A stretch of DNA of 64,000 nucleotides. Origin: Novosphingobium sp. G106 (GTDB taxonomy: Bacteria; Pseudomonadota; Alphaproteobacteria; Sphingomonadales; Sphingomonadaceae). The notes below the pieces were generated by a model. The model did not search any database. It was not told the DNA's origin and saw only the letters and a list, made by a program, of their open reading frames with translations. Both the position numbers and the translations under genes were made by a program. The stretch is taken from contig NZ_JAHOOZ010000001.1 of assembly GCF_019075875.1 (NCBI RefSeq), positions 3,906,001-3,970,000 on the forward strand, given 5' to 3'. Position 1 is the first letter of the stretch. Every line of letters starts with the position of its first letter. Shown piece by piece: positions 17,244 to 26,739 of the stretch.

Positions 17244-19712
17244 ATGCTTGAAGCGGAGGATCGATGGCTGGCCGCCCACGAGGCGTCGGGTATGGGCGTC
17301 TGGGACTGGGACGTCGCTGCCAAGCAGATCTATTATTCCAAGATATGGAAAGCGATGCGGGGCATCGCCGAGGATGAGGACGGCCCGGCCGTCGACGAAT
17401 GGGACGATTGGCTGCACCCCGAGGATCGCGCCCGTTGCGCCGCCGCGCTCCAGGCGCACCTGGACGGCCAGACACAACTCTATGAACTGGAACAGCGGGT
17501 CCGCTGCACCGACGGCAGTTTCAAATGGGTCCTGGCCCGCGGCATGGTCTACGAGCGCGACGCCGACGGGGGACCTCTCCGCATCATCGGCACCAATCTC
17601 GACATCGACGACGCCAAGAAGGCCAGCCTGCGCGCCCAGCGCCACGCCCGCCTCCAGGATGCGGTGGCGGCCTGCAATATCGCCATAGCCCGTCGCGAGT
17701 CGATCGACGAGCTTTCGAACGCGGTCTGCCGGATCCTCGTCGAGCGTGGCGATATGAAGATGGCCTGGTTCGGCCGGCTCAATCCGGACGGCGACCATAT
17801 CGAGCCGGTTACCCAGTTCAGCCAGAACTTCGCCAAGAACGGCCTCGACGGCATCCGCTTCTCGACCAGCCCGAACGAACCCTCCGGACGCGGCCCCGTC
17901 GCAAGGGCCTATCGCAGCGCCGAGGCACAGTGGGTCGACGACCTCGCAACGGAATCCAATATGGCGATCTGGCAGGATCGTGCGGAGGGTTCCGGCCTGC
18001 GCGGCACGGCGGTACTGCCGATCCACCAACGCAGCGGGACGACGGCGCTACTCGCGCTCTACACCGACGAGCCGGCGTTTTTCGACGAAAAGACCCGGTC
18101 GCTGCTGCTCGAGATGGTCTGGCAGTTCGGACTGGCGCTGGACGCGCTGGAGGCCGAGCGCGCGGCGGAGGAATTCCAGGAAAGCGCCCGCAAGTCGGAA
18201 TGGCGCGCGCGCGCGATCTTCGAACGCGCGCCGCTCGGCATCGCCCTGATCGATTCTTCGACGGGCCGCTACATCGACGCGAACGCAAAGTTCCAGGAGA
18301 TCGTCGGCCGCGACCTTGCGGATCTGCGCAACTATTCCTGGCAGGAACTCACGTTTCCCGATGACCTGGAACGCTGCGTTACGTCGGCCGTGCCTTTCCT
18401 GGCCGGCGAAGAGACTAGTTATCAGACCGAAAAACGTTTCGTGCGGCCCGACGGGGTCGTCGTCCCAGTCAACCTGACGGCTACCCATTTCGATGCCCCC
18501 GCCGGTGACCACCCGCGCCATATGGTGATGATCGAAGACGTCACCGAACGCATGGAGCTCCAGCAGCAGCTATCCCAGCGTCAGCGGCTCGAGGCGCTCG
18601 GCCAGCTGACCGGCGGCATCGCGCACGATTTCAATAACCTGCTGACCGTGATCATTGGCAACAGCGAGGCGCTGGCCCAGGAACTCGGCGAAGGCGATCT
18701 CGGCGAACTGGCCGGCCTGATCCTGAGCACGGGCGAGCGCGCCGCGGACCTGACCGAGCGCCTGCTGACTTTCGCCCGCAAGCAATCGCTCATGCCTCGT
18801 TCGGTGAAAGTCGGCGATCTCGTCGACGGGCTGTTGCCCCTGCTGCGGCGCGCGGTCCCCGAAACGATCGAGTTGAAGCTTTCGGCGCGGTTCTCGTCGC
18901 GCTCGGTCTATGCCGACCCGGCGCAGCTGGAGATGGTACTGCTCAACCTCGTGCTCAATGCGCGCGATGCCCTGCCGGACGGCGGCAGGATCGACATCTT
19001 CTCGGAAAACATCGTCGTCGGTGCGAATTCCGTGCAGCATGCCGAGCTCCAGCCGGGCAAATACGTCATGCTGTGCCTTAGCGACAACGGCGTGGGCATG
19101 AGCGAGGATACGGTCGAGAAGGCGTTCGATCCCTTCTTCACTACGAAGGGCCCGGGCCAGGGCAGCGGACTGGGCCTCAGCATGGTCTACGGCTTCGCGC
19201 GCCAGTCGGGCGGCCACGTCGAACTGAGCTCGCGGCTCGGTGGGGGGACCACGGTGCGGCTCTATCTGCCGGCGACGACAAAATCCTCACCCGAGGCCGA
19301 GGCAGCGGACGAAACGCCCCAGAATCGCGGCTCCGGCGAAACCGTGCTCATCGCCGAAGACGACGCGATGGTGCGCAAATACGTCACCTCGCAAGTCGAC
19401 AGCCTGGGCTATCGGACAGTCTCGATGCCCGACGGCAAGTCGGCGCTGGAACTGTTGTGGAGCGGGGCCAAGGTCGATCTGCTGTTCACCGACATCGCCA
19501 TGGACGGCGGGATGGACGGTATCGAACTGGCCGTCCAGGCACGCGCAATGCGGCCCGATCTGCCGATATTGTTCACCTCGGGCCATGCCGAGCAGCATCT
19601 CGACCGGCTGGCCGCGATCGAAGCCCTTTTGCTTCGCAAGCCCTATCGCAAGAAAGAGCTGGCGGACAGCCTGCGCAAGGCGCTGTCGCCGGCCATGGCC
19701 GAGCGGTCCTGA
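17244..19712 (+). CDS. Hybrid sensor histidine kinase (PAS-GAF-PAS-HisKA-HATPase-REC)
   Basis: This 822-residue cytoplasmic kinase has no transmembrane segment. It has an N-terminal PAS/PAC (residues about 10-120), a GAF domain (130-300), a second PAS (320-445), a HisKA box with phospho-acceptor H461 in GIAHDFNNLL, an ATPase domain with N-box LVLNARDALPDGG and GQGSGLGLSMVYG, and a C-terminal receiver domain with phosphorylation site D750 in LLFTDIAMDGG. The HDFNN H-box and the attached receiver are of the FixL-like/blue-light-type HWE-related group. It converges with a FixJ-like regulator three bases away, which is the likely partner. The signal sensed is unknown. Confidence 0.9.
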   Translation: MLEAEDRWLAAHEASGMGVWDWDVAAKQIYYSKIWKAMRGIAEDEDGPAVDEWDDWLHPEDRARCAAALQAHLDGQTQLYELEQRVRCTDGSFKWVLARGMVYERDADGGPLRIIGTNLDIDDAKKASLRAQRHARLQDAVAACNIAIARRESIDELSNAVCRILVERGDMKMAWFGRLNPDGDHIEPVTQFSQNFAKNGLDGIRFSTSPNEPSGRGPVARAYRSAEAQWVDDLATESNMAIWQDRAEGSGLRGTAVLPIHQRSGTTALLALYTDEPAFFDEKTRSLLLEMVWQFGLALDALEAERAAEEFQESARKSEWRARAIFERAPLGIALIDSSTGRYIDANAKFQEIVGRDLADLRNYSWQELTFPDDLERCVTSAVPFLAGEETSYQTEKRFVRPDGVVVPVNLTATHFDAPAGDHPRHMVMIEDVTERMELQQQLSQRQRLEALGQLTGGIAHDFNNLLTVIIGNSEALAQELGEGDLGELAGLILSTGERAADLTERLLTFARKQSLMPRSVKVGDLVDGLLPLLRRAVPETIELKLSARFSSRSVYADPAQLEMVLLNLVLNARDALPDGGRIDIFSENIVVGANSVQHAELQPGKYVMLCLSDNGVGMSEDTVEKAFDPFFTTKGPGQGSGLGLSMVYGFARQSGGHVELSSRLGGGTTVRLYLPATTKSSPEAEAADETPQNRGSGETVLIAEDDAMVRKYVTSQVDSLGYRTVSMPDGKSALELLWSGAKVDLLFTDIAMDGGMDGIELAVQARAMRPDLPILFTSGHAEQHLDRLAAIEALLLRKPYRKKELADSLRKALSPAMAERS

Positions 19713-19715
19713 ACC

Positions 19716-20312
19716 TCAGATCAGCCTCGCATCCTTTGCCATCACGAGCGCCGCGCCGATATTGGACACGTTCAGCCGCTTGATGATCCGGGCGCGATGC
19801 ATGTCGATCGTCCTGATGCTCAGGCCCAGCTCATAGGCCACGACCTTGCTCTGCTTGCCCGTCGCCAGCGCACGCAGGACCTCCAGCTCGCGCTCGGACA
19901 GCGTATTGACGGCCCCGAGCTTCGCGCGCTCGGCACGCTGGCGCAGATTGTCCTCGATCTGCTCTCCCGCCCGGCTCAGCGCATCGAGCAGGTTCTCCCG
20001 GCGATAGGGCTTGCGCAGGAAATCGACGGCGCCCGCGCGCATCGCCGAGACCGCGTCGGGCACTTCGCCGAAGCCCGTCAGCAGCACCACGGCGTGATCG
20101 GTATCGAGCTCGCCAAGCCGATGCTGCACTTCCAGCCCGTCGAGATCGGGCAGCCGCAGGTCGAGCAGGACGCAGCCCGGCGGCAGCTCGGATGCAACCG
20201 CGAGGAATGCCTCGCCGGTGGGGAAAGTCTGCACGTCGTGACCTTCGCGCCTCAGGATCAAAGAAAGCGAGGCGAGCAATTCTGGTTCATCGTCGACGAT
20301 ATGGATGTGCAA
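19716..20312 (-). CDS. FixJ-like response regulator (receiver + LuxR-type HTH)
   Basis: This 198-residue regulator has a receiver domain with the acidic pair DDE at residues 7-9, the phosphorylation site D51 in LLDLRLPD, T79 in LLTGFG and K101 in RKPYR, followed by a LuxR/FixJ helix-turn-helix (TLSERELEVLRALATGKQSK, then LSIRTIDMHRARI). All phosphorelay residues are present. It converges with the hybrid kinase gene, with three bases between the stops, which suggests that the two form one pathway even though they are not in one operon. The target genes are unknown. Confidence 0.9.
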   Translation of the reverse strand: MHIHIVDDEPELLASLSLILRREGHDVQTFPTGEAFLAVASELPPGCVLLDLRLPDLDGLEVQHRLGELDTDHAVVLLTGFGEVPDAVSAMRAGAVDFLRKPYRRENLLDALSRAGEQIEDNLRQRAERAKLGAVNTLSERELEVLRALATGKQSKVVAYELGLSIRTIDMHRARIIKRLNVSNIGAALVMAKDARLI

Positions 20313-20432
20313 GATGTGCCCCTGACACGCACGATGGAGCGAGCCTATGCCTAGTATAGTCCCGTATCAAGCCGGATAGAGCAGCAGAGTAGCGCATTCG
20401 TTAATCTTTCGCCGCAACCATAGCTCACGGCA

Positions 20433-20732
20433 TCAATAACGTTGCCTGCGCTCAAAAAGATCGCGGTACTTTTGCGTGCGTGTAACCCACAGTCCGCGCA
20501 TGCCGAGACGGTCCACGCCGCGCTGCCAGGATACGAATTCTTCCAGCGCGATGCCGTAGCTTTCGCAGACTTCCTCGATCGAGAGGAGCCCGCCGTCGAC
20601 GGCGGCGACGAGTTCTGCCTTGCGATGCGCAATCCACCGCTTGGTCGAAGTCGGGGGCAGCGTTTCGAGCGTCAGAGGCTGGCCCAGGGGCCCGATCACG
20701 GATTGCGGACGGGTCCGCGCGGCTTCGGTCAT
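20433..20732 (-). CDS. sciP: SciP (DUF1153) CtrA-inhibitory regulator
   Basis: This 99-residue protein contains the DUF1153 signature VIGPLGQPLTLETLPP, KRWIAHRKAELVAAVDGGLLS and EEFVSWQRGVDRLGMRGLW. In Caulobacter, SciP binds CtrA at target promoters and blocks transcription in the G1/swarmer phase. The DNA- and CtrA-binding helix residues (RKAE and SWQR) are conserved here. The ATG overlaps the end of the HisKA-domain gene by four bases, so both are probably translated from one message. A CtrA half-site TTAACCAT lies upstream of that message (21170-21177), consistent with CtrA control as in Caulobacter. Confidence 0.9.
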   Translation of the reverse strand: MTEAARTRPQSVIGPLGQPLTLETLPPTSTKRWIAHRKAELVAAVDGGLLSIEEVCESYGIALEEFVSWQRGVDRLGMRGLWVTRTQKYRDLFERRQRY

Positions 20733-21127
20733 GGCCTGCCCGACCGCCCCTTGCGCTGCTGGCGGCGCTGCGAGCCCCAGCGGCTGGCGCGCGTGAAGAG
20801 CGAGCCGCGCGGCAACGGCTGCGCCTCACCGAACGATTTGTGACTCGGCCCGGTGACGGCCTTGGCAGCGGACGCCGAAGCGCGCGTCTCCACCCGGTCG
20901 AGCAGCGCCACCACGGCCACCGTCAGCGCCTCGCTGCCCGTCAGGATGGCGCGGACATAGTCGGCGTGCGCGGTGCTCAGACCCTCGTCCATGAGGAGCA
21001 GTTCGGCGAACCCGCTGATCGAGTTCAGCGGGTTCCTGAGCTCGTGCGAAATCTGATGGAATACAGAGCCGAAGCCCTGCGCATCGGTTTCAATTGTAGT
21101 GAATTCATGCCCCTGTATGCCCATCAC
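20729..21127 (-). CDS. Stand-alone HisKA (DHp) phosphoacceptor-domain protein
   Basis: This 132-residue protein carries a histidine-kinase dimerisation/phosphoacceptor box with H28 in FHQISHELRNPLNSISGFAELL, but has no HATPase domain and no sensor domain. The C-terminal 40 residues are basic (RASRWGSQRRQQRKGRSGRP), which could bind nucleic acid or protein. It is not a simple truncation, because the following gene begins within its stop codon (ATGA overlap with sciP). It could act as a phosphotransfer or dimerisation partner for another kinase or as a decoy. The pairing with sciP suggests a cell-cycle role. Function is inferred. Confidence 0.8.
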   Translation of the reverse strand: MMGIQGHEFTTIETDAQGFGSVFHQISHELRNPLNSISGFAELLLMDEGLSTAHADYVRAILTGSEALTVAVVALLDRVETRASASAAKAVTGPSHKSFGEAQPLPRGSLFTRASRWGSQRRQQRKGRSGRP

Positions 21128-21371
21128 AAGAACCCCGTGTGAAATCTTAAACAGCCCAGCGATTCGCTGTTAACCATGTTGGGGTAACCCACGTTCGGGG
21201 CACTCCCTTCACAATCAGCGACACTGGATTGCCAATCCAAGACTCTTGTTCTCGGACGGTAGAATCACCGTAAGGGGCATGTCTATTGAGACGATGCCTG
21301 CCAAATATTGGCTTGGATTATGTAAGTTAGCTGACGGTATTTAACGTCGCGCGATCTGGACTCAGCCAACC
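21128..21371. other. Promoter region of the HisKA-sciP pair
   Basis: This 244-base gap contains TTAACCAT at 21170-21177, matching a CtrA half-site, and the perfect inverted repeat TGGATTGCCAATCCA at 21225-21239 (seven-base arms around one base). No gene is seen in either strand. Confidence 0.55.
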
Positions 21372-22742
21372 TCAGTAGGCGGCGGAAGCCAGCCCGCCGC
21401 GCGAACCCGGCATGGCCTGCGCGAAAGTGCCGCGCGGCGCGGGATCGGATGCGGGCGAGGGCTGCAGCCGCGTCCAATGCGCCATGTCGGCCGTGCTCAG
21501 CCACTGCGCCCGCGCGAAAGGCGTGGCGTTAGTCATGGCATAGAACGCCCGCGCCTCGCCCTCGCTCATGCCCATCGTCCGGTAGTAGTCGAGATAGGAC
21601 CGGTTCTTCGGCGCATCGACCGAATAGTCGTTCGGCCCGCGGCCGGTGTCGTCCTCCCACGAATGCACGGCGGATCGTGCGGTGGGCTCGGCCGAGCGCT
21701 GCGTGCCGGCGAGGAACAGCTCGACTGCGCCCGAAGCGACCCAGCCATTGGCCGGAACATAGGTGACGAGGCCCTTGGCGCGGATCATCCGGCCGAGGCG
21801 CAGGTTGGCGCGGTCGTCCTCCGTCCCCGGGCAATCGACCATGTCGAGCCGGGCGATGCCGGGATAGTCGCGCAGCATCGCCTCGAAGGCGGCCGGGGTG
21901 CGTGCGTCGGTGACTCCCGCCATTGCCGCGTGGGTATCGTCGATTACCCGGAAAGGACCGTAAATGACCGGCCGTGTGGCCGGCGAGGCGGGCGCGGCGC
22001 GGGCAAATTGCGGCGCGTCTGCCTGGACCGGCAACGGCTTGCGTGCGGGATCGTCGAACCGCGTCCAGCGGTCCATCTCGCCCGCGGTCATCCACTTGGC
22101 GCTGGAGAAGGGCACCGAGTTGGTCATCGCGTAGAACGAGCGCGCCTCGTCCTCGCTCATGCCCATGGCGCGGTAATAGTCGAGGTAGGCGCGATTCTGC
22201 GGCGCGTCGGCGGCATAGTCGCCGGGTTCGCGGCCGGTATCGTCCTCCCACGAATGCACCGCGAATTCCGCGCCGGGTTCGGCGCGGCGGCGGACGCCGG
22301 CGAGGTAGAGCTCGACCGCACCCGAACCGACGAAGCCGTCGCCGGGGACATGGGTCGCGATGCCGCGGGCGCGGATCATCCGGCCGAGGCGCAGGTTGGC
22401 GCGATCGTCCTCGGTACCGGGGCAGTCGATCATCTCGATCGTCGCGATGCCGGGATGGTCGCGCAGCATTGCTTCGAAGGCGGCGACGGAGGTTTCGTCC
22501 GTAATCCCCTCGAGCGCGGCCCGGGAATCGTCGATCAGGCGAAACGGGCCATAGGCCTGGCCGCCGTGCGAGGCTTGCGGCTGTGCCAGTTCGACCACCC
22601 GCTCGCTGCCATTGTCCGGCACGGGCGAGACGGGCGCGGGATCGGCTTCGACGAAGGCGAGATCATAGGAGATGACCTGCGCCGCGATCGGCTGCGGAAG
22701 CAGGGCAAGCAGGGGAAGGAGGGAACGGACAAACTGGCGCAT
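21372..22742 (-). CDS. Secreted protein with two tandem ClpP/crotonase-like domains
   Basis: This 456-residue protein has a signal peptide (residues 1-21, ending PIAAQ) and two homologous repeats at about 65-229 and 262-426 that share long identical stretches such as CPGTEDDRANLRLGRMIRA and HSWEDDTGR. Each repeat resembles a periplasmic ClpP-like serine-protease fold: a candidate nucleophile in GSGAVELYLAG (S140; S338 in the second copy) and a histidine 22-23 residues later in VHSWEDD (H163 and H360). The similarity to ClpP-like proteases is from pattern only, so activity is uncertain. A perfect CtrA box lies 49 bases upstream of the start. It ends in a Pro/Ala/Gly-rich tail. Confidence 0.75.
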   Translation of the reverse strand: MRQFVRSLLPLLALLPQPIAAQVISYDLAFVEADPAPVSPVPDNGSERVVELAQPQASHGGQAYGPFRLIDDSRAALEGITDETSVAAFEAMLRDHPGIATIEMIDCPGTEDDRANLRLGRMIRARGIATHVPGDGFVGSGAVELYLAGVRRRAEPGAEFAVHSWEDDTGREPGDYAADAPQNRAYLDYYRAMGMSEDEARSFYAMTNSVPFSSAKWMTAGEMDRWTRFDDPARKPLPVQADAPQFARAAPASPATRPVIYGPFRVIDDTHAAMAGVTDARTPAAFEAMLRDYPGIARLDMVDCPGTEDDRANLRLGRMIRAKGLVTYVPANGWVASGAVELFLAGTQRSAEPTARSAVHSWEDDTGRGPNDYSVDAPKNRSYLDYYRTMGMSEGEARAFYAMTNATPFARAQWLSTADMAHWTRLQPSPASDPAPRGTFAQAMPGSRGGLASAAY

Positions 22743-22790
22743 GCCGCATTGCTGCGGCCGAGCTGGTTACAGTGAGGCTGAATTCCACGG

Positions 22791-22806
22791 TTAAAGCAGA
22801 GTTAAC
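22791..22806. promoter_or_regulatory. CtrA binding site (TTAA-N7-TTAAC)
   Basis: TTAA at 22791-22794, seven bases, then TTAAC at 22802-22806 gives an exact match to the full CtrA consensus. It lies 49 bases upstream of the start of the minus-strand tandem ClpP-like gene and about 455 bases before acnA, so the former is the likely target. SciP, which modulates CtrA, is encoded 2 kb away. Confidence 0.65.
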
Positions 22807-22883
22807 CATGCGATTTAGCTACAAACGACTAACCCGGATCGAAGCGCGACTGTTTCGCCGCAGTCCAGCGCGGTGGCAGGCAC

Positions 22884-22917
22884 AAAAAAACGGAGAGAGC
22901 CGGCACGGCTCCCTCCG
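22884..22917 (-). terminator. Intrinsic terminator reading on the minus strand
   Basis: A 12-pair stem with one mismatch (22891-22902 with 22906-22917) and a three-base loop is followed on the minus strand by seven U residues (A7 at 22884-22890 on the plus strand). No annotated minus-strand gene ends just upstream of it, which suggests a short non-coding transcript. Confidence 0.7.
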
Positions 22918-22990
22918 ATATTCGAGGTTGAGGAATGATCTAAATGCGACTCAAGTATGCGGGTAGAGGAAAAGAGGAACCCCGCACGCT
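22884..22990 (-). ncRNA. Candidate small RNA with CCUC-rich hairpin loop
   Basis: On the minus strand a hairpin with a six-pair stem (22981-22986 with 22958-22963) exposes the loop TTCCTCTTTTCCTCT, which contains two CCUC anti-Shine-Dalgarno-like motifs. About 40 bases of linker follow, then the intrinsic terminator at 22884-22917. This layout resembles the alphaproteobacterial CCUC-loop sRNAs (the suhB/alpha-r14 and CcsR groups). The transcription start is a guess near 22990, and I see no convincing -35/-10 pair. The terminator is solid; the RNA gene is inferred. Confidence 0.42.
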
Positions 22991-23261
22991 GTCTATCTTG
23001 CATGGATTAGCGCAGCTTGCTTCGCGGATCGCGACGATAGTTTTGCAGTTTTCGCCAAAATCGTCGGGGGGACGGGGAATTTCCAACCTCGGCCAGGCTC
23101 GCCCGAATGGGCCGCGATTCTCCCGGAATCCCGCGCGCCCCTTGACCTGACGCGACGGAACGCGCATCGGCGGCGCCAACAGAATCCGTTCCGCGCTGCA
23201 GCATTTGCTTGGCCGCGGGCCGCTCGGCACAGACAAAAAACCATCGAGGGAAAAAAGGCGC

Positions 23262-25934
<2,673 letters not shown>

Positions 25935-25943
25935 TCATCGGCT

Positions 25944-25971
25944 CGTCGTCCCGGCTCCGGCCGGGACGACG
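25944..25971. repeat. Perfect 12-bp inverted repeat after acnA
   Basis: Arms 25944-25955 and 25960-25971 (CGTCGTCCCGGC and its exact complement) flank a four-base loop TCCG. No T-run follows, so it is either a weak terminator / mRNA-stabilising hairpin for acnA or a dispersed REP-like palindrome. Copies elsewhere in the genome would decide. Confidence 0.6.
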
Positions 25972-26039
25972 CCGCATTCAGCGCGCATAAACCCGATGCG
26001 CAGCAATCTTCCGTCCCGACAGGGATGCGGGAGATTGCC

Positions 26040-26582
26040 ATGAAGCATGCTTTGACGGCTCTGCTGGCGGCCTTCGCCGTGCCCGCGGCAGCGCAGGAAC
26101 GCCCGGCCAATCCACAGTTCGACTATGCCGGCTTCTCACGGCTGGTCGAGGAACTCGGCCCGGTGCGCGAGGCGCATCGCCTGCCCTGGGCTGAATTTTA
26201 CGCCCGCGCGCGGACTGGGGGCGCCATCCTGCTCGATGCCCGCTCGACGAGTGCCTTCGCGCGCGGACACCTCAAGGGCGCGGTCAACCTGCCTTTCAGC
26301 GACTTCTCGGCCGAGACGCTACGCGAAGCCCTGGGTACGGACACGAACCGACCTATCTACATCTATTGCAACAACAATTTCCGCGATCATCGCCCACCGG
26401 TCATCCTCAAGGCCGCGCCGCTGGCGCTCAATATCCCGACTTTCGTCAACCTTCACGGCTATGGCTACACCAACGTCTGGGAGCTTGCCGACCTGATCGG
26501 CACGACCGACGCAGGGGTCGAATGGGTCTCCTTGGAAGGTGCCGAACCCGCCACGGCGGCGCCGCTCGGGCGAATCCGCTAG
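26040..26582 (+). CDS. Exported rhodanese-like domain protein
   Basis: This 180-residue protein has a signal peptide (MKHALTALLAAFAVPAAAQ) and one rhodanese domain: LLDARSTSAFARGHLKGAVNLP at about residues 64-85, then the active-site cysteine C110 in IYIYCNNNF. The active-site loop is atypical (CNNNF rather than CxxGxR), so sulfurtransferase activity may be altered. The start at 26040 has GGGAG upstream; a start at 26025 would put charged residues before the signal peptide. It is probably periplasmic. Its partner is unknown. Confidence 0.8.
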   Translation: MKHALTALLAAFAVPAAAQERPANPQFDYAGFSRLVEELGPVREAHRLPWAEFYARARTGGAILLDARSTSAFARGHLKGAVNLPFSDFSAETLREALGTDTNRPIYIYCNNNFRDHRPPVILKAAPLALNIPTFVNLHGYGYTNVWELADLIGTTDAGVEWVSLEGAEPATAAPLGRIR

Positions 26583-26739
26583 CGGTTTCAACTGCTAAGC
26601 GCTTGTCGGCGAAAGCGGAGCAGGCTGCGCTGCGATGTCCTAGGGGTCATCGTGAGCCAATCGGTCGTTTCCGTCCCTCCTAGGGCCGGTTGGCTCCACC
26701 TTTCGCGCTCTTCGCAGGCGCAGCCCCGGTGGAGTTCCA

